Part shown: piece after piece, positions 30,601 to 39,006 of the stretch
How positions within the stretch are numbered: the first letter of the stretch is position 1
Layout: the number at the start of each line of letters is the position of its first letter
NCBI GenBank assembly: GCA_949152475.1
Contig: OX424563.1
Location: forward strand, 22,727,001-22,791,000
Source: Terebella lapidaria
Lineage: Eukaryota > Annelida > Polychaeta > Terebellida > Terebellidae
DNA length: 64,000 bases
Direction of reading: 5' to 3'
The notes under the pieces: model-generated
Told to the model about the DNA's origin: nothing
Database searches by the model: none
What the model saw: only the letters and a program-made list of their open reading frames with translations
Program-made: the position numbers and the translations under genes

Positions 30601-32179
30601 CCGCCAGGGCGTCATGAGTGTCCTGAATGTTGGGCAACGGATATGAATCCTTGCGGGTGACGTCATTCAGGAGCCGATAATCGACGCAGAATCTTACTTG
30701 GCCGTTCTTTTTACGCACGAGCACCACCTGTGCGCTCCAGGGCGAATCTGACGGCTCAATGCACCCCAAGCGAAGCATCTTGTCGACCTCCTCATCTATG
30801 ATGCTCTGTTGCGCTTGAGGGACGCGTCGTTGACGTTGCCGAATCGGGGCCGAATTGCCGGTGTCGATCTTGTGTTGGACGACTTGGGTCCGTCCCAACT
30901 GTCCATCCGGGTGCATGAAGGTGTCCTGATATTGATGGATCAGGTTAGCGCAACGCCGGTGTTGTTCTGGCGCTAGTCCGGCGCGATCCACCATCTCTTG
31001 TAGATGTGGCGGCAGGTCGCGGTAGTGACTGGCGTCGGCCGTGGACAGGTCGGGCTCCTCTCCGGGTCTTGGTAGAGCTCCGACAACACTCTCGATCGGA
31101 CTGGCTATGGCGACAGGGTCGGATCGAGTAAGTGTAATACCGGTATCTGCCGTATTGACTACAGACACCTTTACACATTGCCGGTCCAAGGTCGTTAATG
31201 TTCTTCCCATGAGGAGGTCGGTGTCCTCGGGAAAGGCCGTCAGTGGTTGGATCATCCGTGGATGCTGCCGAACTCGAACTCTGGAGGTCGGAATTAGCTC
31301 TACGATTGCCTCGCTACGTGCGGGGACGGTGACGGCTCGGCGCACAGCCATTCTTACAACATTGGCTTCAATGTCCTTGTGCGCAAACAGGATTTCTTTG
31401 TGTACCTGTATTGTTCCTTCGCCGTAGTTCACCACAGCGTGAGCTTGCCGGAAAAAGTTCATGCCGAGTATCATGCCGTCGTGGATGTCAGCTACACAAA
31501 ATGTCACAATCATATGGTTGGTCCCGACCTGGATTGGGAGGTCGATCAATCCATCGATTGGGCTTGACTGTCCAGTGACGTCACGAATAATAGCCGAAGT
31601 AGATCGCAAATGTCGCTGGTCGGCGGGGACGTGACGTAGCTGATCGCGTCGGAGCAGGGAGATCTGCGCTCCGGAGTCGAGTACAGCCTTTATCGTCTTG
31701 TTTCCGACGTGTACCGGCAACTTCCAGCATTTGTGATTGGTGGCGCTGGAGTTGTTGATGACAGTCGGAATTTCGGGGTCGTCTGGCGGTGGCCTGAAGA
31801 GTGTGTGAAGAGGCGGCAGTTTGGATTCCGGTCCACTCGGGAAAGCGTAGAATCCTCCGTCGTCGGAGATCCACTCCACCTCGGACATACTATCTGTTCC
31901 GGTGCCGTTGGTCGGGGGCGACACCCCCTCAGGACGACGATTTTCCCGTGGAGGCCGTTGTAGAAGTGGCGCGGACACCCCTTCATGAGGGAGAGCCGGC
32001 TTTGAGGTCGAAGCCTGACACTTAGTGCACACCCCTTCAAGGAGCTGAGGTGTGGGCTGGGCCGGCTGTGGAGTCGTAACTGTTGGTACTGTCGGTTTGG
32101 TAGTTACGACAACCGCAGGTGTGGAGCATGTAACATTGTTCTGTTGCCCGGAAGGTCCTTGCTCCGCAGCACCTTCCAC
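27650..32179 (-). CDS. pol: pol polyprotein of the Ty3/gypsy element
   Basis: 1509 codons in the -1 frame relative to gag. Order and approximate residues: aspartic protease (AVLDSGAQISLL, 165-176); reverse transcriptase (about 460-640, active site YLDD near 597); RNase H (TDASGYAVGG near 745); integrase with HHCC zinc finger (about 1025-1075) and DDE core, the second Asp and the Glu being 35 residues apart (near 1163-1199); a GPW-containing GPY/F-like module (RPWTGPWRIVDRV); then a basic Ser/Arg-rich tail ending RRPARYR. The listed start uses GTG; the natural N-terminus is probably set by frameshifting from gag. Confidence 0.95.
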   Translation of the reverse strand: MEGAAEQGPSGQQNNVTCSTPAVVVTTKPTVPTVTTPQPAQPTPQLLEGVCTKCQASTSKPALPHEGVSAPLLQRPPRENRRPEGVSPPTNGTGTDSMSEVEWISDDGGFYAFPSGPESKLPPLHTLFRPPPDDPEIPTVINNSSATNHKCWKLPVHVGNKTIKAVLDSGAQISLLRRDQLRHVPADQRHLRSTSAIIRDVTGQSSPIDGLIDLPIQVGTNHMIVTFCVADIHDGMILGMNFFRQAHAVVNYGEGTIQVHKEILFAHKDIEANVVRMAVRRAVTVPARSEAIVELIPTSRVRVRQHPRMIQPLTAFPEDTDLLMGRTLTTLDRQCVKVSVVNTADTGITLTRSDPVAIASPIESVVGALPRPGEEPDLSTADASHYRDLPPHLQEMVDRAGLAPEQHRRCANLIHQYQDTFMHPDGQLGRTQVVQHKIDTGNSAPIRQRQRRVPQAQQSIIDEEVDKMLRLGCIEPSDSPWSAQVVLVRKKNGQVRFCVDYRLLNDVTRKDSYPLPNIQDTHDALAGATYFSALDLASGYWQVEVDPTDRPKTAFATRKGLYQFKVMPFGLSNAPATFERLMETILRGYLWTRCMCYLDDVIAYGRTFDQALANLEAVLDRIRSAGLKLQPKKCELFQREILYLGFIVSGQGIRVDPNKVKAIREWPTPCEISDVRSFLGFANYHRRFIKDYAEIAEPLVALTRGECHFTWGPAQRRAFRRLRDALIQAPKLAHPTQSPDDYFILDTDASGYAVGGALSQRVNGKEIPIGFASKTLSRTQRNYCTTYRELLAVVEMVQHYRHYLWGRKFLLRTDHSSLRWLKNYSDADGMLARWLAKLQQYDFKIEHRPGKLHGNADGLSRCHSCKHQDCPGRLVTPPTDPETSSGELPVRRITVVPAKTRADLLDSDSITSPVLPQLVSARQVVRVRALDATLDGQKWLSDYSTQDIVAAQQADPSVGKVRQWMLIGTKPDSKEVARHGEEVKTLVSRWSLLALQDGVLVRHVKPDPAGRLVVQTVLPVALRTQVLHQLHDLKIVGHLGIQRTIERVRRRFYWPGLALDVARWCARCSQCVTRKGKPAPKRSPLTQLPTGAPFDRIAMDILDTHKVTGRGHRYILVVSDYFTKYTDAFPLRRHTAKNVADILVNRWIVYHGVPKAIHSDQGTEFESALFRHVVRLLGAKKIRTAPYRPQSDGQVERFNRTLLNMLSAFVSDRANDWDVHLPYVLMAYRTSVHSSTGCTPHLMVYGHECNLPVDLMFPTYDPEPLPPCGPEYVEYLRQAIRTAHGFAQDHLEKAAIRQKMGYDAHAKPRPQFQPGELVRYYYLPLTQNNKFARPWTGPWRIVDRVTEVDYRIALVSNPRNTRVVHLDVLKPYEGDNQAAHIYSDPVRPSTSSSKSGSEQSADPLGLLKEFYYPWEVTVQDRHTDTDQTAESDSSAAQDRKSRSPTSSGSSRHRQRKRSRRSSSDTPKPARKTRRQKPVISSDPETSEATPPPARPSRPKRNARRPARYR

Positions 32180-32191
32180 TACTGGTTTAAC
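32150..32191 (-). promoter_or_regulatory. candidate -1 ribosomal frameshift signal at the gag-pol junction
   Basis: On the minus strand, heptamer GTTAAAC (32191-32185) lies in gag frame as G TTA AAC, immediately upstream of the gag stop. A 7-nt spacer follows, then a stem of GGAAGGT (32177-32171) with ACCTTCC (32156-32150). Slippery heptamer, 5-9 nt spacer and stem-loop is the usual layout. GUUAAAC is a known slippery type (arteriviruses), and -1 shifting is common in gypsy elements. The shift leads into the pol frame. Confidence 0.75.
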
Positions 32192-34716
32192 GACTGGGCC
32201 GTTGGCACCGTCGAGGCCGACTTAGTTTGGTTGCCGATTTGGTTAGGTACTGACAATACTTGATCTGTCCTTCGGTCAGTACCAGCGCCTTTAGGTCGAA
32301 AAGTTAGTGGCTTCATGCCATTGCGCACTAACACGTCTTTAAGCCGGAAACACCGCATCCAACGATGGCCGGGCTTCTTACAGAAAAAGCACACGGCTGG
32401 TCGTCCGGGCTGTGGGGGTCGATCACCTTTAATCGGGGCCGTAGTTCGCAGGACGGAATAGATGGCTGACTCTTCACATAGTCCATTCTCGTCGCTGACG
32501 ACGCACTGAAAAGCTTCCGCCACCCACTCGCGTGAGCAGGCTGGCACAGAATGTTCTTCACATCCTTGAAGGCCGGTTGTGTCACTGTCGGCGGGGTCGT
32601 AGTAGGCCGCTATTTGTTCCGGAGTCGGTGTCTCATATTGACTGAATTGTCCCATGGCACAAGATAGTTCACCACCAACATATTCATCGTCAGCGTGTCC
32701 GGTCGCTGAGATGTCGGCACGGCGTGTGCCCTGGTAACGGTCTCTATTTTTCCGTTGTTGGCGACTCTCAGCCTTGAGGACGGCCGTTAGTGCTTCACTG
32801 TAGCTATTGAAAGTGAGCACACACAGTTTGTCGGCAATTGGGTCGGGTTGGCCGTTTATGAACTGTGATATCACCGTTCGTTGTCGAGATTCTGGCGTGA
32901 CGTCGTCGAAGACTTGCTCAGCCAGAGCCTGAAGCCGTTCCAGATAATGCTCCGCGTCCTCCTTCCGTTCTCGATGGAGGAACGGGAAGTCATCCCGCTT
33001 AGATTGCCGGCGTGGCGCGGGCTCCCAGCCCTCCAGAAGTTGGCGACGAAACTCCTCCCAGGGAGTCTCGACTGGGATATTCAGAGCTAACGCTTCGGCG
33101 CGGCCGCGCAGCGTGCTCCGAAAAGTTGTGGTTTTGTTGAGGTCGGAATATGTGAAGGCCGCTGTAAATTGTTCGAAGCTCCGAATATATTGGGTGAGAT
33201 TGCCCTCCTTGAAGGTCGCACGCCATTGAGCCGGTTTAGCCATTGCTAACGTTTGGGGCTCAGACGTGAGTCTCTGAGGCGCAGGCGTGTCAACACTCAC
33301 CACAGTCGGCGCTGTCGTGACGGGAGCCGTCGGTGTCGTGGCGGCCGGAGCATCTGGGGTCGTAGCGATCGGAGCGGTTGGTGCTGTCGTCGCGGAAACG
33401 GCGAGCGATGCAGCGGGTGGTGCCGGAGCGTAGTTGGGGTCGTGTGGTGCTTGAGCGACAGGGGCCGATTGGCTGTATTGTGGCGACACCCATGGTATCC
33501 CGACTGAGGGTGGGATTATAGCCGGTGGTTGATATCGGTATACCGATCCGTCTGGGCCCACACTTTGGTACACTACTCCATTCTGTGTACCATGATAGCC
33601 GGTATCAATTACTCCGTTTGGAGCGCCACCGTATCCGATCGGTGGGTTCACACAGCCGACATGAGATTGCTGGTATCCGACAACTGGTACTCCATTTTGA
33701 ACACCGCTTACTCCACCAGGGTATCCGACTGGTGGTACACCGTATCCAGTGGTGTATCCGACTGATTGTGAGATCGGCTGTCCGATCATTGGCACAACAC
33801 TTTCTGCCGGAGCAGACACAACGTGGTCTTGCGGCGGAACGAAGCGCGGCTGTTCTCCGGTAGTCGGCGACGGCGCGCGCGCGGTCGGCGCGGGAGCGCG
33901 TATGTCGGAAGTAGGCGTGTTGGGGTCGCAGGGTCGGCGACTTGACGTAGACGGTGGTTGCCGAGGTCGTGCTTGTCGTATGAAGGCGCGAGATTCTGCC
34001 GTCACGTCGCTGGGTCGCTGCGGTCGTGGAGTTGTCGCGGTCTGGACAGCGGTCGTCACCGGGATGTTCCCCGTTGTCGATCTTGCCTGGCTGGGTCGAA
34101 TGTACTCTACCACGGTTGGCTCGGTCGGTAGATGAGAGTACACCATTGGTACTGGGCCGTATTGTACTGGCGTCATTGACGGCGCCAAGGGTCGTGTTGC
34201 CGAATAAGCGCTCGGCGGTACCAGTTCTGTCACATTGCCATTGTCACAGACCCACTGCCGTATCCGAGGGTCGCTTGGCGGGTGTGTAACCATTGACGTA
34301 TCCATGGTTACAGGCCGAATGTTCATCGTAGAATGTTTGATACGATCACATACACTCGCTCTTTGACGTGAGCGTGTATAGTCTCTGCCGGTAAAGTTAC
34401 TTCGAAATTTCTGGGTCGTTCTGGCCGGCGTGGCCGAGTACGCCCTTGCGTGTGCACTTATAATGTCACTTACTGTATGCAAGGGCGCTAGCGGGTCTTC
34501 GCCGAGGTACTCCTCAATCAGGTCGACAGGCGGCGAAGCCGATCTCAGGGTCGAATGGTCGCCAAGGGAGTCGAAAAGGCCGGTCGGTTGTTGCTCCTGT
34601 GACAACGGTACTGTGTCGCTCATGGCAACTGAGCGAGGGCCGGAAGATCGGAAGGTCGGGTTCGGGTTGAACGTGACCTCTTCATCCGTAGGGTCGAGCG
34701 GCGGAGCCATCGCCAT
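32179..34716 (-). CDS. gag: gag polyprotein of the Ty3/gypsy element
   Basis: 845 codons from an ATG 64 bases inside the 5-prime LTR. The N-terminal half is low-complexity, Pro/Ser/Thr-rich, with a Gly-Tyr-Val-Pro repeat region (GVPPVGYPGGVSGVQNGV). A Retrotrans_gag core follows (WEEFRRQLLEGW, then DFPFLHRERKEDAEHYLERL). Near the C-terminus a zinc knuckle reads CFFCKKPGHRWMRC (CX2CX4HX4C). It forms the capsid and nucleocapsid of the particle. It ends next to a candidate frameshift signal and overlaps the pol frame. Confidence 0.93.
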   Translation of the reverse strand: MAMAPPLDPTDEEVTFNPNPTFRSSGPRSVAMSDTVPLSQEQQPTGLFDSLGDHSTLRSASPPVDLIEEYLGEDPLAPLHTVSDIISAHARAYSATPARTTQKFRSNFTGRDYTRSRQRASVCDRIKHSTMNIRPVTMDTSMVTHPPSDPRIRQWVCDNGNVTELVPPSAYSATRPLAPSMTPVQYGPVPMVYSHLPTEPTVVEYIRPSQARSTTGNIPVTTAVQTATTPRPQRPSDVTAESRAFIRQARPRQPPSTSSRRPCDPNTPTSDIRAPAPTARAPSPTTGEQPRFVPPQDHVVSAPAESVVPMIGQPISQSVGYTTGYGVPPVGYPGGVSGVQNGVPVVGYQQSHVGCVNPPIGYGGAPNGVIDTGYHGTQNGVVYQSVGPDGSVYRYQPPAIIPPSVGIPWVSPQYSQSAPVAQAPHDPNYAPAPPAASLAVSATTAPTAPIATTPDAPAATTPTAPVTTAPTVVSVDTPAPQRLTSEPQTLAMAKPAQWRATFKEGNLTQYIRSFEQFTAAFTYSDLNKTTTFRSTLRGRAEALALNIPVETPWEEFRRQLLEGWEPAPRRQSKRDDFPFLHRERKEDAEHYLERLQALAEQVFDDVTPESRQRTVISQFINGQPDPIADKLCVLTFNSYSEALTAVLKAESRQQRKNRDRYQGTRRADISATGHADDEYVGGELSCAMGQFSQYETPTPEQIAAYYDPADSDTTGLQGCEEHSVPACSREWVAEAFQCVVSDENGLCEESAIYSVLRTTAPIKGDRPPQPGRPAVCFFCKKPGHRWMRCFRLKDVLVRNGMKPLTFRPKGAGTDRRTDQVLSVPNQIGNQTKSASTVPTAQSLNQ

Positions 34717-34762
34717 TTCTGCCGGTCGAATCGGGGTCGATAATCCGAGACTAGCTCAGATC

Positions 34763-34780
34763 CTGGTCGAACGGCGCCAA
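34763..34780 (-). promoter_or_regulatory. primer-binding site
   Basis: Directly inside the 5-prime LTR the minus strand reads TTGGCGCCGTTCGACCAG. TGGCGCC plus the later TCGA motif is the form expected for priming by a tRNA 3-prime end. The first bases fit a Lys-type site, but the following bases do not match tRNA-Lys well, so the primer is unassigned. Confidence 0.65.
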
Positions 34781-35556
34781 TGTGAAGAATACCGTTCTTC
34801 AGGCCGGTATCAGGCCGACTTCACTTTAATACGTTGAGTTAATCACAAGGCCGGCAGTTTCAATTAAATAGTTTATTCAATGGAACTGTTCAATGCCGCA
34901 AACACACTACAATTGGGCCGACAATCTCACCTATGTGTCTGATGATGTTTCCCGGTCGTAAATATATCCTAGATTTATAGTCCCTTGTATATCAATATAT
35001 CGATATCACAGTTTATATATTCAACTTAAATGTCCACGTTATGTAGCTTCGATATCCACTTTATACGATTGCAGCCATTTTCCTGGCCATGTCACAACAC
35101 GTCCACTCTCTGTGGCCGCTTCTACACAACTGCGCGGGCTTTTGTCTATGTGTCTGCAAGTTTTCCCGTCTCGAGTATACGGTGTTGTGATTGGTCATGT
35201 ATGTGCTGATGTGTGCTGATCTCACCGGGAAAGTGGAATTTCCCGGTGTGTGTTCTGACATGTTTGGTCTCGTGCGGTGCATGTTATTTCCATGTGTATG
35301 AGTGCAGGTGTATGAAGGTCAAGGCCGGTGTACTGGGGTCGAATTTTCTGATTGGACGGGGCCGGGGATGTGAGCTGTTTGACCTGTGTTTGCCTTGTTT
35401 GGGGGCCGCGTGGTTATTCGTGGTTTTGTATGTTTTGTCCGTGTAGTGATCGTGTAGTGGTTATATTTAGTGTGCTGTGTCGAATATGCGTGGGCGAGTT
35501 GTCATGGAGATGTGTGCGGGAGGGGACGGGCGTTTACTGTCACTAAAAATGCTACA
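34781..35556 (-). repeat. 5-prime LTR
   Basis: 776 bp, read as identical to 25178-25953 and offset by 9603 bases. It should hold the element promoter. The same hairpin lies at 35223-35248. The final plus-strand bases are GCTACA, then the target duplication ATTC. Confidence 0.97.
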
Positions 35557-36010
35557 ATTCCATAGTCCGTCACTACGACCATAAATGCTGCAATCATTGG
35601 ACAATTCACATGAGTATATATTCAGCCAAGTAACACTGAACATTGACCATCATCATGCCATCGTGCGACACCAACACAGTTCATTTGGCAATGCTCTGCA
35701 TAATCATGATGCAACCATTTTCAAAGTCTGTGACTGTTAATGCTATTAAAGTTGAAACACTCACCCTGTACACAATCAGGTCAGAAAAACTAGAATCTTT
35801 TGTGAATGGACATGTACACTGTGACATTTCGATTTGATCATCTAGCCACTGCTGAATCATGAAGATCACTCCGATGGTTATCAGTGTTTCATCCTAATAT
35901 GGACTGTGAACGACACGATTTGTAAAAAACATTTGTGAATAAGTTGTAAGTACAGATGAAGTCATATGTATCAATTTGTAATATTTGTAGATAATGTGTA
36001 AATAAATGTG
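35557..36010 (+). other. displaced 3-prime flank of the receptor gene
   Basis: After the target duplication the host sequence resumes as CATAGTCCGTCACTACGACC. Continued in the receptor frame this gives a TAG codon two residues past the insertion, so the pre-insertion gene ended here. AATAAA at 36001-36006 could be the original polyadenylation signal. No further exon is seen. Confidence 0.6.
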
Positions 36011-36995
36011 AATATGCCTATTTAAACAATATGTGACCTGGAAAGAATGCTCTTGTAAAATTTGTAAAATAATGAATATATGCATGGAAACTGTTCACAT
36101 ATACTGTACTTAAATCATGTCAAAAACATGGAACCCAGATAAGATTAGCATATTATAGTTACTTTGGGGTTATATACACGGACGTATTGAGCGTTCCGAT
36201 TTCCTCCACATTCACCATACTAGATCTATCGATATTTCCATTGGCATTAAACAAAACTACTGCGCTATTGTATATACACCGCGATGTATTTGGTTGTTAT
36301 GATCTTATCTATCATTTGTTGTCACTTCATAATATTCAGATCTGATGTAAATACATGTGAATATGCCTAGTTAGACAATATGTTGTTTAGAAAGACTGCT
36401 AGTGTTTAATTTGAAAAATAAGCATGCGCATTAAAACTGTAAATATATACATAAATGATGTGAAAAAATATGGAATCAAGAATAGATTAGCATATTTCTA
36501 TATACCGGCAACGTGAGCGTTCATGATTTCCTGTACATCCACTATCTATATTTCCATTCACAATGAACAAAACTACTGTGCTGTCAATATACGCCATGAT
36601 GTATTTGATTTTGTCATCGCTTCTCTTCCATCTGTTTTCACTTAATAATTTTCAGATCAATCGTACAGTAAGTAATGTGAATTTGCCTGGCTAGACAAAA
36701 ATTCGTCGATTAGAAAGACTGTCGATTGTTGTATAATTCGTGGAATATAAAACACGTGCATGGAAACTGTGAATATAAAGCTAAATCATGTGAAAAGATA
36801 CAGAACCCAAAATAGATTAGCTTATATTGAAGTTTTGATATATGCAGATGTATGAGCGTTCCAGATTACTTGTACATTCACTATCTATATTTCCATTGCC
36901 GTTGAACAAAAACACTGTGCTGTTGTATATACACCGCAAAGTATTTGATTTTTTCACAGCGTACCTTTCATTTGTTGTCACTCAATAATATTCAG
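35985..36995 (+). repeat. about three tandem copies of a 320-340-bp repeat
   Basis: Copies begin near 35985, 36341 and 36656. Each contains GTGAATATGCCT-like, GGAAACTGT, ATAGATTAGC-like, a GAGCGTTC block, CTATCTATATTTCCATT and TATTCAGATC. Divergence is moderate and the copies lie just beyond the receptor gene. Confidence 0.8.
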
Positions 36996-37393
36996 ATCTA
37001 ATGAATAAAATTTTACTTAGGTGGTTAGATGTGCCTACTTTGATCATTATTGCACTTTTTCAACAAAACTTATTCCACATATTCTTTCGCCTCAATTTAC
37101 AATGACATGCATCTCCAAGTTTGTTGCTAAAGGTCACAAGCCACTCTCATGCTCAGCCCTACCTACATTCATGTAAGTAAACAAAACCAGAGCTGACAGT
37201 TGATTGATGGACCTCATAGGCCTATACACAACATTGATTGACGAATCTTTTCAAAACAACCTATTTTTGATAGTTCCGACTCCACCGCGGTAAATTCAGT
37301 CATGGCAACAGTGACACATTAGTTTTTACTGATCAGCATCATCTATCAATGTGCGGAGTATGGCATCAGTTCTGACAAGAACAATTATATTAA

Positions 37394-38262
37394 AGTGGGG
37401 GTCCACTCAAAATGAAAAGTGTCTCAATTTTGACATGTGAAAAAGTGCAACTCATGCATTGAGGCAGTTTTTACAGAATGTTGATATCTCAATTTGGTAA
37501 AAAGTTATAACAACATTTGTGTAGTACTTTCCCGCCAAAATTGACACCTAATTAAGTATTATAATAAGTATTCATGACGTCACACCAGTACTTTAAGATA
37601 ATTAGCAACATATAACTCTTGATATTTCACCTTTTGTTTACATTTTTTTAGTCTTAACTATTTTGTTGCGTTTGGTATTAAACATAATCAGAATTTAACA
37701 ACCTAATTTCGTCACCAAGTGAACAACGCCCGAAATACTGCCCTTAGCAACGGTGGTTGCTATGGGCCCAAACTTCATGAATATGCTAATTTTCGTCAAA
37801 AATACATTATAACATTTATGTATTTCATTTAAAACATAAAATAAATGCCTTATCATCATGATAACTCTCTTTAGTTACGAGTAAAGGTCCCTAGCAACAG
37901 CGTTGCTTTGGACAGTATCTAAGGGGTGGATGGTATGGCGATGTTCGACTACACATATTTATGGTATATTTTTCATTGGGATGCCATACAACAATATATT
38001 TCGTGATAATATATATAAAGGACACAGATTTAGCATCCGAATATAACTAATTAAAAAAAGTTATACTGGTGTGACGTCATGAATACTAATTATAATACAT
38101 AATTAGGTGTTAGTTTTGGCGGGAAATAATTTGAATAAATCATCATAACTTTGGAACCAATTAAGATATCAACACGCTGTAAAAACCACGTTAATTCATA
38201 CGATTCACTCTATTTTCATGTGCCAAAACTAATGAATTTCCCACTATGACCAGACTCTATCT
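37394..38262. mobile_element. TTAA-flanked inverted-repeat element (non-autonomous)
   Basis: TTAA at 37390-37393 and 38263-38266 flanks an 869-bp unit whose two ends are long inverted copies of about 230 bp. Left blocks CAGTTTTTACAGAATGTTGA, TTTCCCGCCAAAA, CACCTAATTA and TATTCATGACGTCACACCAG recur reversed at the right. TTAA targets suit piggyBac- or Kolobok-type transposases. No transposase is encoded. A TGACGTCA element sits in each arm. Confidence 0.7.
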
Positions 38263-38504
38263 TTAAATTTTTCAAATGTTTACAAAGCTTTGGTTATCGC
38301 CATGCACTCACAACAAACGAGAGGAATTAGTCGTGGAAAGTACAAAATAGCAGGAAAAATTAATCAAGAATAGTAGTATAGGAAGTCACCTGCGCTCGCT
38401 TTTGCAGTTATGAGGATAGAAGGGTAATATAAGAAGTTATGGACCCATATGTTGCCATCCTATTTTTAATATCTTAATATACCCATAAAAACATTGAATA
38501 CCAA

Positions 38505-38735
38505 ATACATCCAAAAATGTTTTGAATATCATGATGCATATATAAGCGTTTTTGAAAATCATGATGAACTGATGAATACTGTGAATATCATACACGCAAC
38601 GCACATGAATATGTTTTTGAATATCATAATGCAGCCATAAATGCTTTGAATATCATAATGCATCCTTGAATATTCCGAATATCGTAAAGCAGGCATGAAT
38701 GTTTTGACTATCATATTCACACATAGATATTTTTA
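38505..38735 (+). repeat. minisatellite with TTTGAATATCATAATGCA unit
   Basis: About seven irregular copies of a unit near 33 bp, TTTTGAATATCATAATGCA followed by CCATGAATG-like bases. Decay varies between copies. Confidence 0.7.
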
Positions 38736-38858
38736 AAATTATTTTTTCTTCCAAATCATTCCAATTTGATTTCTTTGTTGTTATCTTTTTATCATTATCA
38801 ATTGTTTCATTATATTTCTGCCTTATTTATTTGGCCTAGTAGCTCCTATATCTTTAAT

Positions 38859-39006
38859 CTGACAGCTAATTAATATGCAAATGAGATGTGGGACGTCATT
38901 GGCAGACTGTTGTTAACAGTTATGAAAACAAACGTACTCATTCCATTAAAACATTCTGTCAATGACGTCACACATCTCATTTGCATACTATCAAATTAGC
39001 TGACAG
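38859..39006. repeat. inverted repeat carrying octamer and CRE-like motifs
   Basis: Left arm 38859-38906 (CTGACAGCTAATTAATATGC, AAATGAGATGTG, GACGTCATTGGCAGA) is matched reversed by 38955-39006. The loop is 48 bp. Each arm holds ATGCAAAT-type and GACGTCA-type sequences. Probably a small MITE. Confidence 0.75.

Larger units (their letters stand above)
25178..35556 (-). mobile_element. Ty3/gypsy LTR retrotransposon, looks whole and young
   Basis: A 10.4-kb element in minus orientation with 776-bp LTRs (5-prime LTR 34781-35556, 3-prime LTR 25178-25953) bounded by TG..CA. I read the two LTRs as identical. ATTC flanks both ends (25174-25177 and 35557-35560). Interior order on the minus strand: primer-binding site, gag, pol (protease, reverse transcriptase, RNase H, integrase), a 1.7-kb non-coding stretch, a short polypurine tract. 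The pol domain order places it in Ty3/gypsy (Metaviridae). There is no envelope gene and no chromodomain. I noticed no break in either frame. It inserted at the stop codon of the receptor gene, antisense to it. Confidence 0.97.

Noticed and set aside
34763-34780. tRNA-Lys as the retrotransposon primer
   Set aside because: Only the first 7-8 bases (TGGCGCC) agree; later bases differ from the tRNA-Lys fragment visible at 19118-19169.
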